A stretch of 64,000 nt of DNA from Aradus depressus (Eukaryota > Arthropoda > Insecta > Hemiptera > Aradidae): NCBI GenBank assembly GCA_963662175.1, contig OY759219.1:46802675-46866674 (forward strand), read 5' to 3'. A model generated the notes under the pieces. It searched no databases. It was not told where the DNA came from and worked only from the letters and a program-made list of their open reading frames with translations. A program made the position numbers and the translations under genes. Positions 1 through 10,070 of this stretch are shown here, piece after piece (position 1 is the stretch's first letter; the number at the start of each line of letters is the position of its first letter).

Positions 1-45
1 CGAGTGAACTTGGCTTAAGTAGCTTAATCTTTAAGTTTCGTGAAT

Positions 46-234
46 ATGCGATCAACCCTGGGCTTATAAGAACGTAACATGTGAAATATGCGATCAACCT
101 CGGGCTTATAAGAACGTAACATGTGAAAAATGCGATCAACCATGGGCTTATAAGAACGCAACATGTGAAAAATGCGATCAACCATGGGCTTATAAGGATG
201 CAACATGTGAAATATGATTGTCCGATCACCTAGC
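46..234. repeat. 42-bp minisatellite, 4-5 copies
   Basis: A unit containing atgcgatcaacc and gggcttataag repeats with an exact 42-bp period; starts fall at 46, 88, 130 and 172, with a decayed fifth copy. Because 42 is a multiple of three, the minus strand stays open for 71 codons. This is a by-product of the repeat and not evidence for a protein. Confidence 0.9.
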
Positions 235-239
235 TTCAC

Positions 240-1007
240 CTGGGGAAGTAATTATTATTATATAAGTTTAGAATTGTTGACGTTAAGTTGACGATCGTCA
301 TGACATTCTAACCGACCACCAAACTCATCATTTACAGTTCGCTTCTGAAGCCATGCAGTTCATCATCTTACGGCACATCACTTATGCACCAAAGTACGTC
401 CACCGTAAATAACTTTAAAAAACCCTCCCCACCGACTCATGCGAACATGGCAGCGTGTCTTGTTCGGGATGTAGTCCTGGCTGTACTTCAAACGCCATGC
501 ACCTCTGCAGTGGATCTCACAGACAATTCTCAGCAAGAATCATTAATGGTAGCACATATCATTATTTGTCATGTTGTTTTGTAAATAAATAAGTTAACAA
601 AATTACGAGTGAGATTATAGAAACTTTTTGTGTTTGTGTTATGTAATGTTCTCCAAGACCCCCCCCCCCCCCCCCCCCCCCCCGGAACCAAGACGAACTA
701 GGGATTTGGGGGGTCTAACTTCTATATTTACTGGGCCAGGACGTGTACTGAAGCACCTCAAGGGAGGTCTATAAGCCCCTCTTATCTAACAACCCCTCCC
801 CCCATCCCCTATATCTGCACTGCCGAGACAGCTAAACAGTAGGTCAATATCTATGAGGGGGGGGGGGGGGGGGGGGGGGGGTTACCCCCCAAAAATTACA
901 ATATTGTACTTTTACTTCCACAGCTAGACGTAGTATAAAGGAAATTATGTAAACCAAAATTCAATATTGAATTTTCATTGGAATTCCCTATATAATATAG
1001 TTAGTTC
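240..1007. other. no gene seen; poly-C and poly-G tracts
   Basis: No coding signal. There is a run of about 25 C at 659-683 and about 25 G at 857-881. The open frame at 384-584 has no recognisable content. Confidence 0.6.
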
Positions 1008-1010
1008 TTG

Positions 1011-1212
1011 TGACTCATGCCCGGGCTATGAGACCATATCGCTCTCGTGGACATGAGCCCTTCTCAACAGTAGTGAGAGTAGTAAATTTTGCCTACCCGG
1101 GTTTATTCATCTAGAGCTCTTTAACGATAACCTGACAAGGCATAGGCTCGAGACTATGGCTTAACGTTCCAACCGTAGGACGGCGTGCTCAAGGTTTTTT
1201 CCTAAGGGCTCA
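1011..1212 (-). mobile_element. tRNA-derived SINE-1, diverged, head missing
   Basis: Opens with the complement of the family's 3' end (tgactcatgcccgggc) and runs through the conserved gacatgagccc, tttgcctaccc and taacgttcc blocks. The tRNA-like head is absent and there are many substitutions, so this is an old copy. Its outward tail is of the AACTA type (tagttagttcttgtgactc). Confidence 0.8.
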
Positions 1213-1221
1213 AAAAAAAAA

Positions 1222-1242
1222 CCTGTAATATATTATTACAGG
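1222..1242. other. perfect short palindrome
   Basis: CCTGTAATA, a TAT centre and TATTACAGG form a 9-bp perfect inverted repeat right after an A run at the edge of the SINE copy. No function can be assigned. Confidence 0.6.
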
Positions 1243-1284
1243 ATCACTTCTAATACCTGTCGACTTCTATAGTTTAGGCTTAAT

Positions 1285-1535
1285 AACTCATGCCCGGGCT
1301 TTAACTACGAGGTCGTATCGCCTACTACCAGAGCGCTCTTTCGTTACTCAGGTGGACATGAGCCCGACTACTGTGGGAGTCCTAAATTTTGCCTACCCTA
1401 AATCTTTATTCACCTAGGGTAGGGGTCTCTAACGAGTACCTGACATCGTACAGGCTCGGGACCATCGCTTAACGTCCCATCCGAAGGACGGCGTGCTTAA
1501 GTTTATTTTACCTCCCAGATAAAATAGGCTAAGGT
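1285..1535 (-). mobile_element. tRNA-derived SINE-1, body only
   Basis: Good match to the SINE-1 body on the minus strand, from cccgggctttaactacgagg to cctcccagataaaata. The tRNA-like promoter part is missing. It lies tandem to the preceding copy in the same orientation. Confidence 0.85.
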
Positions 1536-2431
1536 CGACTTATATTTAAATACTTAATCAAAACTTTTCAAAACTAAAAATGTCGTTTTGAAACACTTAT
1601 TTTTAGACGTTTCCTTGATTTGCAAGAAAACTGTTAGACCTACCAAAAGATTGATTCTGATCAAAAATGTCCCTTATGAAATTTCCAATAGCCAATGTGT
1701 CCTCAGATTTGATATAGGACCAAGTTATTGCGTTTCAAAGAATGTAAAATAAATTTCCATAGCTAATCTTTTGAAGTAATGTTTAAATTATAAAAACTGT
1801 TTTTATTATTGGTAATTTTTGTTATTACAAATGACAAAAAATAAATAAATGTGTTGTGGCCATTACAGGACTCTCTTATACCAATCACATTTTTACCGAG
1901 CACTCTTCCCCTCCTCATCAAAATCATTCCATACTGGGTATAAGAAAGTCACTCTCAGAATCACCATGTACAATGAAACAAAGAAAACAGCTGACTCCAC
2001 CCAGTAATGTCGGTATGAAATGATTTTGAGAAGCGTGATTTGTAAAAGTGTGGTTGGTATCAGAAAGTCTGTAATGGCCACATCATATATTTTGTATCTA
2101 TACTTCTTAGTGGGGTTCTTATGACCTAAGACACCTATTGATTTTCAGCCAAATTGGTCCAAGCGGAAAGAGTTGATTTACTCGCTCTGGGGAAGTAGAT
2201 TGCCGGTGATTCACCGAAATATTTTTTATAAATATTTCATATTTTTATTCATGTCTCACTTTTGAAAATCTCAGGCTGGGTTGAGCCCATCTAGGCACGT
2301 GACGTAGTAGGTCGGACCTGCGCTCGCTGCTCCTGCATCGTACAGCTGTAATGCGGCCCCCCCACTTACAGAATATTGGATAGTTGGTCGAGAGTTGCCT
2401 CCCCCTCTCTATCATACCACTAAGCTGTATA
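1536..2431. other. no gene seen; family-B fragment near 2120-2225
   Basis: AT-rich DNA without recognisable coding content. A minus-strand fragment of dispersed family B ends in ctggggaagtagattgccgg followed by tgattcaccga. Confidence 0.5.
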
Positions 2432-3010
2432 CAGTAGAGCGTCGATTATCCGAACGTCAGTTATCTGAACGTTCAATTATCCGAACTGGCTTCATGGAAA
2501 AAAAAATCAAATTAGTTTTTCCATGAACTTACATGAGAGAAGCCTAATTAATGCTTAGAAAGAGCTTTGTTAGCTGTGTAAGGGATATCAGTTTTCCGAT
2601 GAATTCACTTTGACGGGCAGACAGTCAATATTTGTTTACTAACAACTAACGTGTATGTCTATGTAATTTGTTCATTGGATTTTTCCACTGAATCCCTTTC
2701 CATTCGTATGGTTGGTTACCAGTCAATGCTCTCTGTTTAAAATAATTTATTGTGAGGTGTACATTGAATTAGTTAGTGGTCACATATTTTAAATAAAACT
2801 TACATCATGTCGACAAAAAGGAAACGAGTAGTTTAACTTTCATTAAAAGATAAAATGGAAATTATTATACGGCTGAAGAAAAGTGAAACTGGTCAGGCAT
2901 TAGCTGTCAAGTTGGGTGTTGGTAAATCAACGATAACGGGAATAAAAAATAATCCTGATTCAATCACTAGGTATGCTCTTAATCTTGAGTAGTCTCTCTT
3001 AATCGTGGAA
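2432..3010 (+). mobile_element. Tigger/pogo-like DNA transposon, 5' part
   Basis: Begins with CAGTAGAGCGTCGATTATCC directly after a TA dinucleotide, as expected of Tigger/pogo termini with TA target duplication. Subterminal repeats of the ttatccgaac/ttatctgaac type follow, then a transposase start at 2807. I did not find the matching right end, so the copy seems truncated near 3.0 kb. Confidence 0.75.
2807..2992 (+). pseudogene. Tigger/jerky-type transposase N-terminus, broken
   Basis: Frame starts MSTKRKRVV, then an in-frame TAA at codon 10, then LSLKDKMEIIIRLKKSE, GQALAVKLGVGKSTITGIKN and a terminal TAG. This is the CENP-B-type N-terminal helix-turn-helix of Tigger/jerky transposases, which binds the element ends. 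The centromere-protein-like DNA-binding domain after it and the DDE core are absent. The internal stop and the truncation make it a relic. The assignment rests on the KDKxEII and GVGKSTI motifs and the TIR just upstream. Confidence 0.8.
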
Positions 3011-3805
3011 TAAGCCCTCAATATTCCTACAATTAGAATCTACAGTCGCTAATCAACATCTATAAGTTATCAATATTATTTTGTTTTTTAGAAAGACGAC
3101 CAAGCGTGGGACGCTATCTTTCAGTATTGTTTTGGTCGTTGAAGGAAAGTGTTGTTACGATGTTTGGAGTTTGTATGAGGGTGACACAATTAAACTGAGT
3201 TGTGAAAATTATAAGTTTTGTTTTATTTAATTTAAAATAAGTTTTGGCGCTCGAAAAGTACACTTTGAGAAGTGGTTCAATGCAACAGAGAGAACAAATA
3301 CATTGTTTGTCTATATTTATATTGGAAAATTTAAGAAAAAATATTCAAGCTGGGGTCGTTGATGGCCATTGATCCACCGGTGAAATGTTTATTTGGTTGG
3401 TCTCTACAGTCGTTCTTGTATAAAGGTTGGGCTACTCCATTATCTTGTGACGGAGTGAAGGAGATAAGGGTTCCATATTTGTCCTCGTGTCCGGTTACAA
3501 TACTGTAAGTTGATGGTAGAGTTGTTTGGAGAGAAGGTCGGACTGGAGCTATGTAGGGCACCGATAAGGGCTACCTTAGCATGCCTCATGCTACACTCGC
3601 TATCGGGTGCTAAGGGCCGACGATTAGGACCTACCGTGAAGAGGCAAGGTCTGAGAGGGAATCAAATCACTATTCCACTGGGAGACCGTTGATTCTAGGT
3701 TTACAAAACACCGTTCAGCCCTTCTGCGCTTCTGTTCCTCTCCCGGCTGTATGCCACAATATCAAGTGGCCTCGCATGACTGGTGAACATAGATTGTAAC
3801 ATTAT
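3011..3805. other. no gene seen
   Basis: Short open frames at 3331-3561 (minus) and 3510-3692 (plus) overlap each other and show no known motif. Around 3560-3700 the base composition is less AT-rich than the surroundings. Confidence 0.4.
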
Positions 3806-4005
3806 GCCGTCGTTCCGATGAGACGTTAAGCGATGATCCCGAGCCTGTACCTACCTTGTTAAAGACCCCTCTCTACCTTAGGTGAATAAATCTGGGTAGT
3901 CAAAGTAGAGTCGGGCTCATGTCCACCAGAGAGACGAGAGAGCGCTCTGGTAGTAGGCGATATGATCTCGTAGTTAAAGCCCGGGCATGAGTCACAATAA
4001 CTAAA
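3806..4005 (+). mobile_element. tRNA-derived SINE-1, 3' two thirds
   Basis: Matches from the gacgttaagcgatgatcccg block to the end cccgggcatgagtcacaata. The tail continues as aataactaaaac (AACTA-type subfamily). The tRNA-like head is missing. Confidence 0.85.
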
Positions 4006-4208
4006 ACTATTTTCTTTATTTTATTATATTATTGACAACCCAGATATTTGTAAATGTTATGCTAAGGAATTCACACCCCAGTAGACTTCCTTAGACGGTC
4101 ATAGTCATCAGAACAGAGAACAATACTTTACAGGATATTACTATGGAAGAGGGATAAATAATAAAGAAAAACGTACGTACTGTTGAAGAGTGGCCCAGAC
4201 ATATGAAA

Positions 4209-4238
4209 GGTAGTCAGCTACCCAGGTAATACTGCTAG
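4209..4238 (+). mobile_element. possible Helitron 3' terminus
   Basis: GGTAG-tcag-CTACC forms a hairpin, followed by caggtaatactgCTAG and then T. This is the layout of a Helitron 3' end (hairpin, short spacer, CTAG, T host base). The last bases closely match the clearer Helitron ends at 22281 and 55892. The rest of the element is not recognisable. Confidence 0.45.
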
Positions 4239-4650
4239 TTAAAATAATAACATTTCTCAAGCGGTACCCTCTTCCAGTACAGACACTTGACCATTAGCTG
4301 CGGTCAGTGGGAATCGGGGCGAGATCTGGCGTCATGTTTACTTGGAAGAGGTCTGTAAAGCCTGTAGTTTTATTTTCAACCTCTTCTCTCTTCTTCTCAG
4401 CCTCATGAAGCTAACTTATGTACACTCTTCTTAGATCTGAAACATTTATTAAGGCTATTTACAGGGCAGCAGTGGGCGGGCTTCGGCCTTCCTCCCGATC
4501 ACTAATCTCTCTAGTTTCCCCGCTCTGGGCCGTTTCGACCCGCTTTTTGGCATTTATAGCAAATAACCCGATCGTGATGGGTCCTACTTGAGCTGAGTAG
4601 GGCTCGCACCTGCCCTCCCATCACTGCCCTTCCTACAACTAACATTATAA
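4239..4650. other. no gene seen; GC-richer patch
   Basis: 4440-4640 is clearly GC-richer than its surroundings but has no open frame or motif I recognise. Confidence 0.35.
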
Positions 4651-4654
4651 GAAT

Positions 4655-4765
4655 TAAATAAATAAAACAAACTTATTTTTGAAATATTGTCTATTCCACT
4701 AAAGATATATACATATATAACTACCGGTTTCGGCTTTATACCATCGTCAGGTCTAGTTATGAACT
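4655..4765 (-). mobile_element. retroelement tail with hammerhead-like motif
   Basis: Same tail as the foldback at 60.5 kb: the end block with caaacttatttttgaaat and ctattccactaaag, a TA-rich spacer, then on the minus strand CTGACGA, a small stem and GAAACCGG. See the foldback entry for the motif. Confidence 0.6.
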
Positions 4766-5756
4766 AAGTCAGTTTGCAGAGAGCGACCCTTCAAATACAT
4801 CTCAGGTCAAAGGGTGCTATTAAAACTTGGGAGTCCCCCGGCTGTACCGTTAGCTAACTCATGAAATATTTCTTAACAAAACCTAGTTCTAAATTTACAT
4901 AAAACAATGTCACTAGACTAATACGTGGAAAAATAACAAGTAAATAATAAAAAATAGAAATAAAATTAATAATAATGTTAAGATTTAGATAACTTGAAAC
5001 ATATATGTGGAACCAAATATTAATAACAGATAATACAAACATATATGTGGAAACAGAACTGGTTTAGGGTGTTAACAAAGGGGAATAGTTGAAATAAATT
5101 TGGTCATTCATACAAATGTTCCTTTTGTTAGCTTTATTTATTTCTAATTGTTCCAAGCTATTAAGTAGCCTGCTTTTTATTTATTACAAGTTTCCACAAT
5201 ATGTCCGCGTTTCTCAACTTAGAAGTTATTATAAGAATTTTTCCTATTTGACTCACAATTTCAAAGCTGTCAACGATATTCAGCTATTTCGCCCGCGAGT
5301 CGCCTCATCTACTCTCTGCTGTAGAAGGAAGTCTGCTGCTTCAATGCCAACTTGTCGAGGGAGCTGGTCTTCATGATAGCCACCTCTTTCCAGATATGGG
5401 AAGGAGCTCTCCACCTCCCGCCTGGTATAACAGGAACCTAGAAGGATAAAAGGACTTGGACACCGCTCGCTTGCTCCCCAATCCTAACAATTAACTGCAC
5501 TGCCCAGATTTTGCCCTTTACCCGGCGCCTCTATTTTTGGAATGAACAAATTCAAGGATTGGGTAAATGGATGTAACACAGGTTCTACTGGATCACTGAG
5601 CTTTATTCATTGGTAACACTTTTGAAATTTCCTAGGCTAAGTACCTTGACTTTACTCGACTAGGAACTTTGAATTATGCTGGGCTGAGGGACTTTAGTCT
5701 GCGCTTGACTAGACTCCTCTCACCCTTCTTCTACTGTCAGGGCAAAAATGCAGCGG
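4766..5756. other. no gene assigned
   Basis: The frame at 5116-5376 has no recognisable motif. The minus strand over about 5280-5420 reads as a short open stretch (ERGGYHEDQLPRQVG) that I cannot place in a family. It may be a transposon gene fragment. Confidence 0.3.
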
Positions 5757-6370
5757 CCCTTATTTACAAATGGCTGGACCGCTCCGGAGCAAGCTAGCAG
5801 AACTTCGTGGAAGTTCCGGGTGAGGTTCGTATTCGTGATAAACCAGGAAGCTTTCACCGCTATTTGGAGGACCTCTTGAAATGTTTGTAGACTTGTCAAA
5901 TTGGTGTGGCCAGTGCAGAACCATACGGGGCAAGCCTACAGTGCGCATGAGTGTCTGAGTGGGTAGATGACCTTAGTCGTGTTATGTGTAATGGTTGGAG
6001 ACTTATGTTGATGTGTAGGCGTCATGTTAGTCATGTGTCAAGATGCACTCTAAGATAGCGCACACCGTTCTCTTTAGGATTCCCTAGAATTGGGAGTTGA
6101 TCGATTGGCAGCCTTCTGAGGTGTTCTAGTGAGAAACGGCGTTAAGCATCTTCGCTTCCGTGCAGACTGAGCTTCCATTTCCGAATCCAGCGGTAGACTT
6201 CATTCACCTGGATCTGTCAAATAACGAGTAATAAATCAATGACAGCTTCAAGCACTTCATGGTGACAAAGGATGTGTCTTCAGCGTAGGATTTGTAGAGA
6301 CGTGTTGGCATATCGTGACAGAACAGGTTAAATAAAAGTGGGCTGAGAATCCTACCTTGAGAAACTCCTC
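5757..6370 (-). pseudogene. Jockey-type LINE reverse transcriptase fragment
   Basis: Read on the minus strand in pieces across frameshifts and stops. GVSQGRILSPLLFNLF is RT motif 4 (GVPQGSVLSPLLF in intact copies). It is followed by KSYAEDTSFV, the YADDT catalytic box with the first Asp changed to Glu. Further on, RHSCALTLACPVWF and LQTFQEVLQIAVKASWFITN match the thumb region of Jockey elements (YACPVW; QNK.LR). This would be the RNA-templated polymerase of a LINE. Both ends are lost, stops are frequent and the catalytic YADD is altered, so it is dead. Confidence 0.85.
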
Positions 6371-7106
6371 ATGTGATCTTTTTTTTTTTTTAGAATGTTC
6401 TGTCAAGATTGGGCTATTGATGCAGAACCGAATATGACCCCGTTACGTTAACAATGCCACAATGAGTTAACCTTCTTTTCAACTTCGCCTGTTCACAACA
6501 TTAATTGTTTCATAGCGTGATGTTACAGTTGGAAGGTGAAATTTCGTGATAAAACTGGATATCGCCAGAGTATGTGGCCTCTAGACCTCCTCCAGCATGT
6601 AACTGTTAAGTTTCAGAAGCAAAAAAAATAAATGATAACATGACTTTCTTATACTCACCACATTTTTACAGGTCACACCCCCTTTCTCTTTCTCACAATT
6701 CAACTGAATTACAATATGTAATATGTAGGTTCAGATAATGTGTAATATAGAGTAATATCTGATCTAATTATTTATCAAACTATATTATTTATTTATTTAC
6801 TACTATATGGTAATCCTCTTTTCTTCGATAGGGGAAATTATTTACTTACTAAAATTTTAATTCTTTTGCTTTTGCAAATAATATTACTATACAAAAATCT
6901 GAGCTGAAACTACAATAATTATTTATAAGGGAGGCAGGTGGATTCTTTGATGATAAAATAACCTAGTGAAAAGTGGAAACATAAAAAGACGAAAAACACA
7001 GATAACCTTAACAATTCATATTTATTTTGTTACATAAATATTTTTTTTAAAATAACGATTATAAATAGCCAGAACACACAACTGTTATATTTTTACTTTA
7101 AATATA
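6371..7106. other. no gene seen, strongly AT-rich
   Basis: Low-complexity AT-rich sequence with A and T runs; no open frame of note. Confidence 0.5.
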
Positions 7107-7119
7107 TATAAAATTACCA

Positions 7120-7465
7120 GAGGGCGCCGGTAGCTCAGTGGTATGCGTGCTTGACTTCTGAGCTAAAGGTTGTGGGTTCGTAGCCCGACCGAGGCCCTTA
7201 GTTTATTTTATCTGGGAGGTAAAATAAACTTAAGCACGCCGTCTTTCGGATGGGACGTTAAGCGATGGTCCCGAGCCTGTACGATGTCAGGTACTCGTTA
7301 AAGACCCCTACCCTAGATGAATAAAAATTTAGTGTAGGCAAAATTTAGGACTCCCACAGTAGAGTCGGGCTCATGTCCACCAGAGTGACGAAAGAGCGCT
7401 CTGGTAGTAGGCGATATGACCTCGTAGTTAAAGCCCGGGCATGAGTCATAAAACCTAACCTAACC
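7120..7465 (+). mobile_element. full-length tRNA-derived SINE-1 with 13-bp TSD
   Basis: Reference copy of the most abundant SINE here. The 5' head gagggcgccggtagctcag holds a pol III box A (TAGCTCAGTGGTA), and gtgggttcgtagcccgac is a mutated box B. The body contains aagcgatggtcccgagcc, gtactcgttaaagacccc and gtagtaggcgatatgacc. It ends cccgggcatgagtcataaa with a tail of three CCTAA units. TATAAAATTACCA occurs at 7107-7119 and again at 7466-7478, a perfect target duplication typical of LINE-driven retroposition. No coding capacity. Confidence 0.95.
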
Positions 7466-7478
7466 TATAAAATTACCA

Positions 7479-8474
7479 AAATTTGTATTATACTTTTATC
7501 TACCTCTTTTGATTATTTTTTGATATTTATTATTTAATTATTTGATTCATTTTATTTTTATTTAACAAAAACAACTCAATATTTCTAACTTTATTTAGTT
7601 ATTTGAACTTGGAGACATTTTGTTATCATTTCTTTTCTTCTTTTTATTTATATATTTTATGATTATGTTTTCGGATCCATAGTTAGGTCCATAAAGTCGC
7701 GATTCGATCTTCTAGATTCTCGTCCACATGGTTCCCCTCATCGCACTTTTCTTTTTCCTCGCATTCTTCAAAAGGACATAAATAGAGATTTACGTTACGA
7801 TGATATCCAGTTCATCTCCACACTCGCCAACAATCTACAGAGAGGTATTCTCATCATCTAAACCAGCGTTTCCCAACCTTTTTTTGCATCGCGTACCACT
7901 TGGTAGTACATCATGCTAACTTGTACCACTTCGTAAAAATGATGGTATTTCGTGAAATTTGTTATTGCGAGTGTGTTATTTTATTTTCATTATAAATGTT
8001 ATAGGGTGACCCTGTATTCACATCATATAATGAGACAAATTACATTGAAACACGCTTCTTGTTAATCAAAATAAAATTAAAAATTAACTTGAGTTTAAAA
8101 ATAAATTCTTATCAAAATATGTCAAAAAGATTGGGTAAATAATTATTATATATTATCGGAAATATCGGAGCTATAATAAAAACATAATAACAAATATAAT
8201 GGACTATGGACTTGGTACAACGAAAGTAGTTCCGTAAGAAACAATGTTTGAATACCCCAATGTAATTAAAACTGAAAATATTAACGTGAGCTCACGATGA
8301 AAATAAAAATAAAATGATAAATATCTTTATGTTGACAACCACAGTGTGGTGAAAATAGTGAAATTGAAATAGAAACAAAAATGGTGATCTTCGAAGATGA
8401 TGTAATCCGAAGAAGGAAGACAAAGCTGAACGGGGACACTGGCAGATTAGTCGAGTGCAATTAGGTTTATACCT
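7479..8474. other. no gene seen
   Basis: AT-rich DNA. The minus frame at 8292-8552 overlaps the transposon end at 8475 and has no recognisable content. Confidence 0.45.
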
Positions 8475-8882
8475 CGGAACCCAGATATAATGAATGGATT
8501 TGAATTTTTCCGGTTTTTTTGAATTTCTTACACTAAAAAGTAAAAAGTTCACCTTTGAAACTTTCCGCTAATCATTTTTCTTTTTTTAAGGATACTCCCA
8601 TGAAAATGACGTCACTTCTAGTATAGTGTATTCGTTTTACAGCTATTTTCATTTTTTCTCTTCAGAATTATTTCATTTCTATATAAAGTATACAAAGGGA
8701 CAACAAACGTCCTTGAAAAGTAGGTATGGCAGGTACAGAAAAGGGAGTAGGGTGGGGAAGCAGGGACAGTGGAGAACACGAGTGGCTCTGCTCCGAAAAC
8801 AGTTTAGTATCGTGCCTATGTCCACATGGAATGTTATTTTGAATATTTTTCGCAGTATTTGTTTAAATTCTCGATTATATTC

Positions 8883-10070
8883 TGTAATATTTTTGAGGTG
8901 CGCGTCGCGTTTTTAATATATATAATGTGGTATTTTGAATTTACTTTATTCGAAATTGCGGAGATTTTCTATAAAACTGCTTTGTCTTTACTAATTTAAA
9001 GTGTCCATAGGATGCCAGATCGCTTATGTACTAGACGATCATTTGAATTTACTGATTTTAATATATAAATTGAATTTCTATAACCAAAGGCGAAAGGATT
9101 CGTCAGCGAAAAGAGTTTTGAAAAACCAAATTCTTAAATCACTATTGACTTGCGATGGCATGGGAAACAAACTACTGAAAAATTAGAAACTCATATTTAA
9201 AAGAGTATAATTACAAATCAAATCAAAAAAATTAATAATTAAGAATAAAAAAAAATATAACATAAAATATGAACCTTATTACTACTGAAAACTGTAGAGA
9301 GACGGGGCTGGAGACGATAACTGATGATTGGAGGCCAGGGAGGTCTGCGATGGCCAGAGAGTAGAAAGAGGGATGTCGGCTGGCTGAGTTCCTCCTGAAC
9401 TCCTGGGGTTGGATGATGGCTGGAGCTTCTCTCGAGGGCTCCTGGATCAGGACTCAGACATCAACTGGTGGATCAGAGACTGGCCACTTCCCTCTCTCAA
9501 CTAGGACTCCAGGAAGTGAACCCTCTGACTCTTGGATCCAGACTGTAACTGACACTGGTGGATCTCGACTGTCTGAAAGAACTTGAGCCCTCACTTGGAA
9601 CTCGGACTGCCATCTTCCCCCACTTTCTACCAGTTTCCCCTACTCTTCTCCTTTCTTCTCTGTCATTCAGGGGAACTTCGCGGTGTCTCCTTTAATTTGT
9701 CCTTGTGAGCTTTACTTTGGCAGTCCAGATAGCTTTATGGGCCACTAACAACGGGCTTGGAGCTCCAATCTGGTACCTGACTGTAGCCAGATTGTAAAAT
9801 CCTGGTTGTAAAAGCTATATAAATATTCCTCCAGGTGACTGTTGGTGCCTTCTTTTATTGCATCCTGTCAGCTTCTTTCTTGACGGAGGCAAAATATGGA
9901 TACCTGTCTGGTACCTCTCTCCGTTACCATTACCACCTGACCCTGATACGTCTAGCCAGCCTCCAAATTTATTGTTTATTTCTCAAATATACATATTTCA
10001 TTTTACAAATTTTAAATAAAATACATTTTACCATATATTTGGCCTGTAGACGCAAATTGACTACATTACA
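8883..10070 (-). repeat. 3' LTR
   Basis: 1188 bp. On the minus strand it begins TGTAATGTAGTC and ends AAAATATTACA, with an AATAAA signal (complement at 8944-8949) about 60 bases before its end. The 61-codon and 105-codon plus-strand frames in it recur in the other LTR and are not genes. Confidence 0.92.

Noticed and set aside
24..239. 71-codon minus frame with 14-residue repeats
   Set aside because: Pure consequence of a 42-bp minisatellite.
7120..7200. Real tRNA gene
   Set aside because: The tRNA-like part belongs to a dispersed SINE with target duplications and a mutated box B; same for 24204 and 57300.
9001..9186. 61-codon frame identical to 13734-13919 as a conserved small gene
   Set aside because: Identity is due to the two LTRs of one element, and the strand is opposite to the element's sense.
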